Both the position numbers and the translations under genes were made by a program. From Siphlonurus alternatus (taxonomy: Eukaryota > Arthropoda > Insecta > Ephemeroptera > Siphlonuridae), in NCBI GenBank assembly GCA_949825025.1, contig OX463784.1, forward strand, positions 9,245,431 to 9,309,430: a stretch of DNA of 64,000 bases, given 5' to 3'. A model generated the notes under the pieces. It searched no databases. It saw only the letters and a program-made list of their open reading frames with translations, and was not told where the DNA came from. This document shows positions 36,873-48,500 of this stretch, one piece after another (position 1 is the first letter of the stretch; every line of letters begins with the position of its first letter).

Positions 36873-37256
36873 TTAAGGTGGAGATAACGTCGAACAGCTG
36901 TTCGACGTAATCCCCTTTGATTAACATGTAAACCTTAGCAAATTGACAACAATTCTGAAATTTTTTTGAGAGGCAGATATTAGTGCCTAAAATTAAGCCA
37001 TAGCAAAAGTTTCAAAAACATTTAACGAGCCGATTCTTTTAAATTAATTTTTTAGTTTGGCTCTCCATGGGAAAGCCCTATGCTGGAAATTAAAAAAAAT
37101 CGGCTCGTTAAATCGTTTTGAAATTTTTTCTATCACTTTTAGGCACTAATATCTGCCTCTCAAAAAAATTTCAGAATTTTTGTCAATTTGCCAAGGTTTA
37201 CATGTTAATCAAAGGGCATTACGTCGATCAGCTGTTCGGCGTTATCTCTACCTTAA
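36873..37256. mobile_element. TTAA-flanked palindromic MITE (family 4)
   Basis: TTAA ends, terminal GGTGGAGATAACG against CGTTATCTCTACC, long complementary arms and no coding capacity. Confidence 0.8.
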
Positions 37257-37301
37257 AAAGAGAAATAAGCTAGTAAATTCCTGTACAGCAAATTAACTAT
37301 A

Positions 37302-37315
<14 letters not shown>

Positions 37316-37363
<48 letters not shown>

Positions 37364-37370
37364 TATATAT
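37316..37370. repeat. (TA)n microsatellite
   Basis: Long TA tract just 5' of the MITE at the end of SMYD4-like C. Similar tracts are at 1920-1946, 3736-3760, 45500-45538 and 55351-55402. Confidence 0.9.
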
Positions 37371-37523
37371 ATGTGTGTGTATATTAAAAAAAAAAAAAAA
37401 TAATAATTATTAATAAAAGAAGACAGCTGGTTTAGGCTGCTGAAGATTTAAAAATAATTTGAATCGATGTTCAATTTATTTTTGTATGTTTTTTAAACCA
37501 AAGACATGAAATTTGTTTTTGCA

Positions 37524-37862
37524 ATGGACAACCTGCATGAATTCTTTTATTGCAGAAATGAATAGACTGAATAGAGGGTACAGTACCAAATTACGCTACT
37601 CTGAATTTTCTCAGATTTTTTTTTAGTACAGGAAATATTTTATAAATAATTATTGAACATTATTTGAAAGTTAAGTTGGCACCCCTGAATCCTTAATAAA
37701 AAGTATAGTGCCTGGACGCCTATAGGGGGCGTGGCCGCACTTTCAATAATTATTTAAAAATAGTTCTGGGTCTCAAAAAAAACCTGAAAAAAAATCAGAG
37801 TAGCATAATTTGGTATCCTCTATTCATTTCTGCAATAAAAAAAATTCATGCAGGTTGTCCAT
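37524..37862. mobile_element. Palindromic MITE (family 1) at the 3' end of SMYD4-like C
   Basis: Ends ATGGACAACCTGCATG and complement. It ends 21 bp beyond the stop codon on the minus strand, so the gene's 3' UTR or polyadenylation site may lie within it. Confidence 0.85.
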
Positions 37863-37883
37863 TCCTCCATCTGCTGTTTTTAC

Positions 37884-40800
37884 TTATGATCCGGGAACAT
37901 GGTTTCCGAGCATGTTGTAGTAATTTCTCAGACACTCTGCTACCATGTAGTACTGTTTGTTCTTGGTCTTAGCTAACTTGTCCAGTAACATGAGGTGAGA
38001 ACGGAATATTTGCAGAGTTTTCGTGGTGACTCCAAACCCTTCCTCCCAGTCACCAACTCCTAGAGCTTCAAGGCGAGTCACAGAAGACTCGACTGCAGAC
38101 TTTGCAGATTTTTCTTTGGGTAAAGAGAATGATGGATTTTGAGGCAGGTCTTTGTATGTTGGCCAGTTACCAATACAGGCGTCACATTGACACTCAAATT
38201 TCAAATTTGTTTTAAAATGTTCATGTCTATAATCTATTGAATATTTTGTGAATGATTTACCAGAAAATGTAAAAATTTGTGAGTTTTTTTTAATTAATTT
38301 TAATGCTCGTACTACTTTTGTTTTACCATAAAAATGATAAAATGTATTAGCATTACATGAATGATTTAATAATGAATAAGTTGGATAAATACAAATACCT
38401 AATAATCCATATTCACTTTCATTATTAATTAAATTAAATTCAGTAATAGCATTACAATTATATTTAACAGAACATAAAAATTTATATATAAATCCACCAA
38501 GATCATAACCAAATGGTAATCTATTAAAATGAAACATTTCCATAATATCAGCTGCTTGTACAATATGACAAATCATTAATTCAAATGAACTTGGTTCATG
38601 ATAACATAGATTTGCAATGGTGTTCAAATCTGATGATTCGTACTTTCCATCTTTGTTGAATCCAGCAGTCCTTTTCTCTTCATTTGTTTCAAGTGGTTTC
38701 TTGTCACGTTGCTCAGCGAAGAATTCACGCAGAAGAGACTTGATTCCGGCACATGCCACAACTCTGATGGCAAGTTTGGAGTACTGGTTAATGTTGGCTT
38801 CAAGGACTGATGGCATCACGGCACACTCCAGCTGGTGGTAGTTGTAAGACTCCTCAATGCAAGCCTCACTACAGAACATGGCCTGGAAAATAGAATACAG
38901 TTGCAGGTGATACAAAACAACCAAGGAACTATCAGATGAACTTCCATTATAAGTTTTACATGAATAAATTGAGCATATAAATATATATAATTCCTCTTTT
39001 TTTTTTTTTTTTTTATAATTTTTAGAGTCTGGAAAATATTTGTGAAAAAAAAAAAAAAGTTTTTATGTTCTCTTTTAGAGGTTTAAAACAACATAAAAAA
39101 TATACTGTACTGTACAGTAACTGTTTTGAAAAAAAAAAAAAAAAAATACAGCATGCAAATGCATAATAGCTATTTTGAACCCTTTTTTTATTAATGGAGT
39201 AAACATTCCAACCTCTCATATGGTCCTTTATGCAATTGGGCATTCAAGGCTGTGGTGTGTTCAAACTCCCCTCCTCCCTTACTCTTTTCCATTGCCTAAA
39301 CTTCTGCTAGATAGAGTATCTTACTTGAGCAGTACATACCGGTACAGTATATGGACAACTGACAGAATGTAAGAGTCAGCTAAAATTAGATATGGGCTTT
39401 GCCTGTGAATCTTACCCATGTACAGTCACGGCAGGGCAGCAGGGTGCGACACAGTTTGAAGCAGTGGCTGCAGTGAGAGAAGCTCAGAGAGGTCTCCAGG
39501 ACAGCAGCAAACGGCTCCTCAACAATCAACACCTCTCCTGGAACATTGGGAGAGGTTTCATTATATTTATTTTTGTCTTCTTTAGTACAGTACCGGTATT
39601 TTTTTTCCCACTGTACTGCATACACATCCAGGGAGGTGTGAATCCAGGAATCCAGGGAAGGAAGGGCAGGATGGAGGGGGGGGGGGGGCAGAAAGGAGGG
39701 GGAGCAAGCCCTCCCCTCCATTTTGGAATTAACATGGGCAATATAGGGATTTCCTCCAATCTATTATTTATTATTAAATTATATGTACACTGTATATTAT
39801 ATTACATTTATAAGTTATAATTCTTTAGTGTCAAATATGTATGTATTATAATAATAATAATATTAACGCGGCAAATGTGGCAATGCCACGGTGGCTCGCG
39901 AATGTTCACGAACTCTCAAAGATTTTTTAAACAAATCAAAACTCTCCGCCTCAGCAACATCTGCTGTCAACGCATTCCACTCCCTCACCGTCCTGTTTAC
40001 AAAAGAAAACTTTCCCACATCACTTCTACATCCAACACACTCCAACTTCCATCCATGATCATTTCTTCCAATATAACCTGCTCTCATCACACGACCACTC
40101 AACTCTTCCCAACCCTCACAATTTCTTGTTATCTTATATATAACAACAAGTCTACAATTTTTCCTTCTTAGCTCAGTGAATGTTGACCATAATTACCTGG
40201 TTCAATGTCTCTGGTGGCAACCAGGTGTCGTCCGAAGGTCTTGTTGTACTTGAGAGCAATGCAGTCCGAGGCAGACGGAATCTCAGGGTTGACGTTGGAC
40301 CCAAGACTCGGAACTTCAAACTTCAGAACACCAATGCTCTTGTCACGAGTCAAATCCTCAAACTCCACAGCTTCCTCTTCATTATGCAAATACTTCAGCT
40401 TGGATTCAATATTTTGCTTGAAAGCCTCTTTCTCTGTCTCTCGTAGAGCTGTACTATTTTCCAAGGCAGTTGCAGCTTCATTGAAAAATGCCAATGCTTG
40501 TCCACCTTGCCCTAAGTTTTGGTAACAGATTCCTATACGGAAATACAATTTGTAGCATAGATTTTCAGGATAGCCATTTTTGAAAGCTCGCTGAGTATCA
40601 GCAATAGAATCTGCAAAGTGACCCATGTCTTTCAACACAGCAGCTCGATTAGCAAATGCCAATGCAAGAGCCTCAGAATTTGGTGGGGCAAATGCAATGC
40701 TTTGAGTGTATGCATACATCGATAATGCGTTTTCCTTGCTATTTTCCTTAAGATAAGCATTGCCATACTCTCGTAATTTAATAGAATTATCTGCAGATTT

Positions 40801-40998
40801 CTGATTATGGTTTGATTTTGCGACTGCAACGTCGTCTGCCTCGATATTCATTGCCATGAACATTCTCACTCTGGCAGCGTCATTTGGTGCAGACAGCAAT
40901 GTGCTTTTTATTCGTTCTTCAGCGGCTTTTCTCATGTTATTGAAGTCTTCATTAGAGTAATTAGGGTTCAAACTGAGTTGCTTACTAGTCTTTTTCAT
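37884..40998 (-). CDS. SMYD4: SMYD4-like SET/MYND/TPR protein, paralogue C
   Basis: Coding exons 40998-40197, 39537-39416 and 38882-37884 give 640 aa with the same phases as A and B. The N terminus is longer (about 35 residues before APNDAARV) and the C terminus shorter, ending NHVPGS. TPR, split SET, MYND and post-SET CQCDAC are all present, with NHSC intact; the YG position reads SG (FSGKSF). Exon 2 is almost identical to that of A, while exon 3 is the most divergent of the three, so the gene looks like a mosaic. A MITE ends 21 bp beyond the stop codon, so the 3' UTR probably lies in or across it. Intron 1 contains a LINE fragment. Confidence 0.9.
39863..40173 (-). mobile_element. LINE ORF2 C-terminal fragment in intron 1 of SMYD4-like C
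   Basis: The frame reads RNCEGWEELSGRVMRAG, then FSFVNRTVREWNAL and FDLFKKSLR. This matches the common C-terminal pattern (F.NR.V..WN.L.....A.S...FK..L) of non-LTR retrotransposon reverse transcriptases. It is truncated on both sides. Confidence 0.6.
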
Positions 40999-41262
40999 TT
41001 TAATTGAGTTATATTCGCAAAACTTTTCTTAAAATGTGGAGAAACTTCTGTACAAAACACGTGCCGAGTGAGTGTGCCGACAAAAAACACATTTTGTGAT
41101 TCATTTGTTTTCATTTCAATTTTAGATAATTGCGCGCTTTATTTTAAACTAGGTGAACCTTTGTCCCATTGCCCAGAGAAAAATTTGTTTGTTTTTTTGT
41201 CCCTCGATCATTTAAGATTTAATTATTAATTGATTAATTAATTTACTTTATTATCAGTTTAA

Positions 41263-41689
41263 TTAAGGTAGAGATAATACGGATCAGCTGGCCGAATGCT
41301 AAAAAAATCCCATTCATAAAAATTATGAAAAGAATTTAAAATGTTCTCCTCTACATATATCCCCTATATATAGCTATATCATCAGTTATATATAGGTAAA
41401 ATAAAATATCAGGTATACAAAAACGAGCTAGTTTTCGAGTCATTAATTATTAAAGTTGACTATATATATAATTTAACATGGAGAAATGGAACTTCCATGT
41501 TAAATTAGTCAACTTTAAAAATTCATAACTCAAAAACTATAGCTCGTTTTTTTGTATACCTGATATTTTAACCTACTCTGTGCTCTGTGATAGGGGATGT
41601 AGAGGAGAACATTTTAAATTTTTTTCATTATTTTTATGAATGGGATTTTTTAGCATTGGGTCAGCTGATCCGTGTTATCTCTACCTTAA
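41263..41689. mobile_element. TTAA-flanked palindromic MITE (family 2 related)
   Basis: TTAA flanks, ends GGTAGAGATAAT and ATCTCTACC, inner arms like 14897-15248. It lies between SMYD4-like C and the aldo-keto reductase gene. Confidence 0.8.
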
Positions 41690-42150
41690 GCTGGCAACTT
41701 AATTAAATATCTTGTGTCGATCACTAATTTATTACATATATATTTGAATGAATTTGAATTAATAACAATTAAAAATTTAACAGTTAAATTGGACGTACAA
41801 AAATAATTACACATTATAATGATCTCGATCGACATAATTATATTATATATATAAAATGCTTAAATTTTCCTATACATAATAATATTTAGCTAATAACTAT
41901 GCTTTATAAAATATAATATAAAAGAAATATAAATTACATTAGTTAGAATTATCGCTTCTTAAATTTTTCAGATTGCAAATTTTTTTAATTACTCTAAAAT
42001 ATTAAAATATAATTATACAGTTTTGAAATACTGAAAATACGTAATATTTTATAATTTAATTCTTTATTTATTCTTTATTTATTTTTTTTTTTTTTTTACA
42101 GTCCTGAAGAGGATAGATGGGTGCTGCTGTGGGTAATATATTATATTATG

Positions 42151-45100
42151 TCAATATAAATTTTTGTGTTTCGGTTCCGGATGAAAGCTGAATGGATAAT
42201 ACTTGTGATCTTTGCAGCTGAAACAAAAATATAGAAAATAATTAATCAATCGATCCATGCAGGTATATAATATGATCGAATTGATTAAAGTATATAATTA
42301 ATTTCTTCATTTATGAAAAAAATAAAAAAATAAAACAATGCATAATTATATATTATATTAAAGTAGAGTGAGCGATTGCATTTTTTTTAATATTTTATTT
42401 TCTAAAAATAGTTTAAGCTACCCTCTATTGAGAAATGAAAACCAAAAAATTTCATCTCAAATAGTTTCACCACAAAAAATTCCCAAAGTTGGTGTTTCGG
42501 AGGCCTTTGACGTGCAGCCTTATGGAACATAAAACCGCGTTTTACTCCAACATTTTCTGAACTATGCTACCATTTAAAAAATACCTACGTAATCTATGAT
42601 GAATTCTTTAATGGATTTTTAAATAAAAAATAAAAAAAAAAATACGGAGCCGTTTTTTCGGAAAAAATCTTTAAGTTTTTGCGGGTTAATTCCCATAAGG
42701 ATTTTCATGATTTTTTTCCAAGAAAACGATCCCGTAAAAAAAATTTTATTTGAAAATTCATTAAAGAATTCATCATAGATTACGTAAGTATTTTTTAAAT
42801 GGTACCATAGTTCAGAAAAAGTTGGAGTAAAACGCGGTTTTATGTTCCATAAGGCTACACGTTAAAGGCCTCCGAAACACCAACTTTGGGAATTTTTTGT
42901 GGTGAAACTATTTGAGATGGAATTTTTTGGTTTTCATTTCTCAATAGAAGACAGCTTAAACTATTTTTAAAAAATAAAATATTAAAAAAAATGAACTCGC
43001 TCACTCTACTATTAAATATTAATTAACACAATACCACATTGGCATCTATATATGACTATGTCCTAATTAAATCTCAACCGGAACGCTCTATAGTTCGACT
43101 ATATTCTGCTGAGATTTGTTAATTTTTTTTATTAAACACACATTATATAAGATAATGTAAGAATTTAACATCATTTTAAGACAGTTCATAAAAGATATAA
43201 TAGAACATCATTTATTTATATATTAATACAAAAAATATTAAAACTTTATAAGTCGAAGGGGGGAGGGGGAGTGTTACAAAAACTCTCGAAGTTTTTATTT
43301 TAATAACATGGACAGTAGGGGAGACTTTCCTGCACTCAATCCTTTAATTTTTAATTGCCCTTAAATTATAACCCTCCCTCCCTCCCATCCAGTATAAAAA
43401 ATTAAATAATTTGAAAGCTAATTAAATAAAATCAGATTTTCAAATTTGCTTTGGAGGAATTAGATGATCACTCTATTTATTTACTCCCAAAATTTTTTGC
43501 TTCAATTTCCCTACGGCTATATATATACTGAATTTCCATAAGCCGAAAATATTTAAAAAAAAAAACTTTTAAAGGGGTGTTATTGGTGTCCAGTAACACC
43601 CTGAACTAATTTTGACAACCCTCAGCTATAAGTTTTTACCAAATTTGAAGTTTGTACGAAATTTTTTACAATACCAAATTTACGAAAAAAGTTAGCGCGA
43701 ATGGAGTATAGACCTCAACATTTTTTATTGCAGAAATAGATAGAGCGTGCAAAGTTATGCTACCCTGATTTTTTTGAGCCCGGGAAGTATTTTTAGAAAA
43801 TTATTGAAAGTCCCTTTTATGACATCACGCGGCGGCAAGTCCTATCTTTTTCTAAAGGAGCGGCGTCTCATGAACGTCACAAAAAAAAACTTTCAATAAT
43901 TTTTTAAAAATAGTTCCCGGTCTCTAAAAAATCTGAAAAAAATCAGAGTAGCATAACTTTGCACGCTCTATCTATTTCTGCAATAAAAAAAATTGAGGTC
44001 GATATACTCTATTGTGGTTCACTCTGTATAATATGGAGGGTGGGGGAATGTTCGACTCACAAGTCCATGGTGCAGACTCGTCCTCCGCAGTCCAGGGACT
44101 CGATGTGCCGCAAGTCCTCGGAGTCCAGGCCGAAGTCGAAGATCTTGGTGTTCTCCACGAGGCGGGAGGGAGTCACCGACTTGGGGATGGTCACGTGACC
44201 GCGCTGGATCTGTGATAACAAGATGGTATTAGACGTCATTAGTCATTATTATAATGGAGTATTTACCTCAACTTTTTTTATTGCAGAAATGGATAGAGGG
44301 TGCAAAGTTATGCTACCCTGATTTTTTTCAGATTTTTTTGAGACCTGGAACTATTTTTAAAAAATTATTGAAAGTCCTTTTTGTGACGTCACGCGGCGGC
44401 AAGTCCTATCTTTTTCTTAAGGAGCGGCGTCTCGTGACGTCACAAAAAGGACTTTCAATAATTTTTTAAAAATAGTTCCCGGGCTCTAAAAAATCTGAAA
44501 AAAATCAGGGTAGCATAACTTTGCACCCTCTATCCATTTTTGCAATAAAAAATTTTGAAGACAATACTCTATTACATGACAAAATTATCATTCAAAAAAT
44601 TGTTATCATGTAAATGTATATTAAAATTAAATTGTATATTATTTAATTTATAAATTCATAAAAAAATATACTAAAGAAATGGTCTCGATCAATATCATAT
44701 AGATTTGTACTATAAAGAATATGGAAAAGTAATAGTAAAGACACTAAAAACAATTTACATATAATATTAATATAATTATTATAAAATACAAATACTACCT
44801 GAACTAAAATGATAATGTAAAATTATATTATGTGTAAAAAATTGTTTTCCTCTATATTTTTTCTCTGACTTTTTTTCCAATTAATTATTTTACAACAATT
44901 AGTTTAAATACATTTTAACAAGATAATATAAAAAATATCAATATATTAAACTTTAAGAGAAAAAAAAAATATAATTATGCTGTATAATTAATTATATCCA
45001 GTTTATCTACAATATATATTATTATAACGTTTAATTAATTACTAAATTGCATATAATATATGATTATAATCTAATCGATTGTTGATATATCACTCTATTC

Positions 45101-45485
45101 ATAAGTGTGAACGTTATTAATTAATCCACACCTGGTATCTAAGCAGGACCTGCGCCGCTGTCTTGTTGTATTTTTTTGCGATCTGCAGTATGATCGGTTC
45201 GTCAAACAACTTGGGGTCGGTCGGCTTGGCCCAGGGTCGGTCTGGACTGGCGAAGGGACTGTAGGCGGTCAGGATCACACCCTTGTCCCTGCAGAGGTCG
45301 GACAGAGACTTCTGGGCGAGGTGGGGGTGGCATTCGACCTGTGGAGGAATGAAGAATATTGTTATTGAAGATTAAATATTTTTTTATATCAAAAGTAATT
45401 ATACGAAAATACAGCCTTTAAAGTGTATTTTAGATTATTCAACATTGCAGTCGTAAAATAGCCAAAAATCATACAACTTTCATTG

Positions 45486-45539
<54 letters not shown>

Positions 45540-48500
45540 CACGGGTATATTATATAATATATACTCTAAGAAAAATGTGAACAATTTAACGAATTAGCCT
45601 GAAATGTAAGCAACTTCTTTAGCGCCGCATTTGCATTAACTTTTTTTTTTCATAAGAAAGAGTCTTTGAAATTAAGAAAATAAAAAATCTTATTATTATA
45701 TATTTTAATATTATTATATTAATATAGTTGTTATACAATATTTTTAATATTTTTTTAAATAATAATAAAGGTTGAACTGTGTAAAATATATTTTAAATAA
45801 AAATATATTAGACATATGTATTCTGTTAAAACTTAAAACAATCTAAATGCGTATACATGATTAATATGGCTTCATCATCGCTGGAAGAAGATTAAATTGC
45901 ATTTAACATATGAAGAAAGAACTGCAGCTGTAAAATTAATTGAATGACTTTCAATCAGAGCAGTGGTAAGTCATCGTGGCCTTCAGTTGTGTGACAGAAA
46001 CAACTCGACTGTTCCGTACAAAGTATAAATAAGAACGCGTGTTTATAAAATCACCACTTTCACTGTTTTAACTTAAAATTACTTTTGATGTCTGAGAATT
46101 AGACAAAAATTTATAATATATAAATACACAGCCCTTATAAAAAAGCTTCATCATGAATGATGCATTATTATAGGACCATTTCCACAATTATCCATGTTAC
46201 AATTAATCGTCATATTATAATATATATTTTTTTTAATTTTTAATCAAACCCTATTGGGTACTTCTATTTACTAATTACATACTACTTTGAAACCCCGAAC
46301 CTTCCGAAACCCTAACTTGAGCGTTTCGCGGGCTCTTCTGGAACGGGGGCGGCCACGGCCTTGCAAATCCATCCTGGCATTTGCCTGCGGCTGAGGGAAA
46401 CGTGGAAACCTCAGCCAGGATGGACGCTACAGCTTTTGTCAATGAACCGGAAGTGCAATGGTCCAAAGCCAGGGGAACCACATAGTGGAAAAGCGCAACG
46501 TTTTACCCCTGGGTGGGAAACGTGGTTTTTGTTGAAAATGGTCACCCATCCAACTACTAACCACGCGCGGCGTTGCTTGACTTCGGTGATCTGACGAGAC
46601 CCGGTCAAGCGCACTGCGCCACACCTCCCACTGGTTATATACTTATTATATATAAGTATTGATCCTAAAATGAGACATTAAATTAGTGGAAAGACTAAAT
46701 ATGTATACATAGTATATAAACTATATATAATAAAAAAATCTAAACTATAAATATATCATTAAAAAAAGCAAATAAAATTTTTGAAAAAAGGAATTTAATC
46801 TTCAGAAACAATTATTATTATTTTTTTTTTTTTTAGAGGGATACACCCCTAAGAGCTTACAGCTCGCGGCGGGGTACTGGGTAGGGATAAGGTAGGGAAC
46901 GGATGTGGCCACGGCCTGCATGCTTACGCGTCCCAGCATTCGCTGAGGTGAGACTGAGGGAACCGTGGAAAACCTCAGTCAGGACGGACACCTCTACTTT
47001 TTCTCAATGGACCAAAGCGATATCCAAAGCCTGGGGAACCACACACAAGTGCATTACTGCACTGGGTGGAAAGCGAGACGAATTTACCCCAGGGAGGGAG
47101 CAGCGTATTTTTTACTTGAAACGGTCACCCATCCAAGTACTAACCACGCTCGACGTAGCCTGACTTCGGTGATCTAACGAGAACCGGTCAATGCACTGCG
47201 CCACGCTCGACCTTAAATTAATTAATTTTAATTTAATTAATTTGTGAAGAAAATGCTATCTCCTTATTTTTTATCGCTATTATTAAGATCCCTGACCCCA
47301 CAAAAAGAAAAGAAAATTTCAAAGTTAGCCCCCTCTCCATATTTATCCAATATTGGGTAAATTTATTTGTTGTTATTTGCCGGATGTTTATTCTAATGAA
47401 ATACACATGATATATATTATACATATTATATAATACAAAATAATTGTACAATAATTAAACCTCAAGAGTTTAGAAACCTCGTGTTCGGGGAAGAAGTTTA
47501 AATTAAGAGTCTGCTCATGCCTATTAAAATGGATTAAATAATCATTGTCTCTTTTAAAATACTGCAGTGTTTATAGTTAAAATTAATTATTGGTACGTGT
47601 TGTCTATCTATTATATGACTTATATATATTAAACACTTTTATACTTGTCACACATCTATTATAGCTATCTCTCTCACAAATCGCACCTGGTTTGTGGCTG
47701 GTTTGATGTTACAAATAAGCAGCACGCGTGCCATCATCTCCTCGCTGAAGTTGGAGACTCCGATGGAGCGCACGAGCTTCTTGGTCACCAGCTGTTCCAT
47801 CGCCAGCCACGTGTCAACGTAGTCACGTGACGTAAACACGATCTTGCCGTCCGAGTCGCGCTCTGACGTCGCACCGGACTGTTGCTGTAGTCAAATTATT
47901 ATTAAATTAATTAAGTAAAAAATAAATAAATAAAATCATAATTAATAATGTCGAGTTTTAAATTTTTGTTATCTCCATGCTTTTTTTTTTTTTTTTTTTT
48001 TACACGGTAGATTGTTGTTAATTTTTGAATTTGTTATATTATCTAGAGTGATTTATTTTGAATAATAGAAGTAATAGTAAAATAATTATCAAGATGCCGA
48101 AAAGAAAGCTCAATTTTTATTAATATTATTATAATAAATGAACAAATTGTTTATTTTATAAACCCCTATAAATTATTTTAAATTACAATTTTATTATTGC
48201 TGAGTAAATAAAAATATTCACATTTAAACTTATAATTTATACTCTAAAATATATATTACATTAAAATTATACTAAATAAATTAATGTATTTTAATTAAGA
48301 GGGTACAGTATTTTTTTAGCTGTAGAATAATTTATAATAACATATAATTATGTGGAAAGTTTTAGAAATTGAGACACAAAAGAAATTAGAGTTTTAAAAA
48401 TATTTACGTCAATTTAGGGCAAGCAATTTTGCTTTAATTCTCAATAAAATAAAAATACTGTTGCAGAGAAGAGGGTGAAAAGAAGGTTATTATGAGAAGG

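Noticed and set aside
46361..47177. Several overlapping 60-86-residue frames on both strands
   Set aside because: All lie in the two 5S-derived SINEs and have no protein signature.
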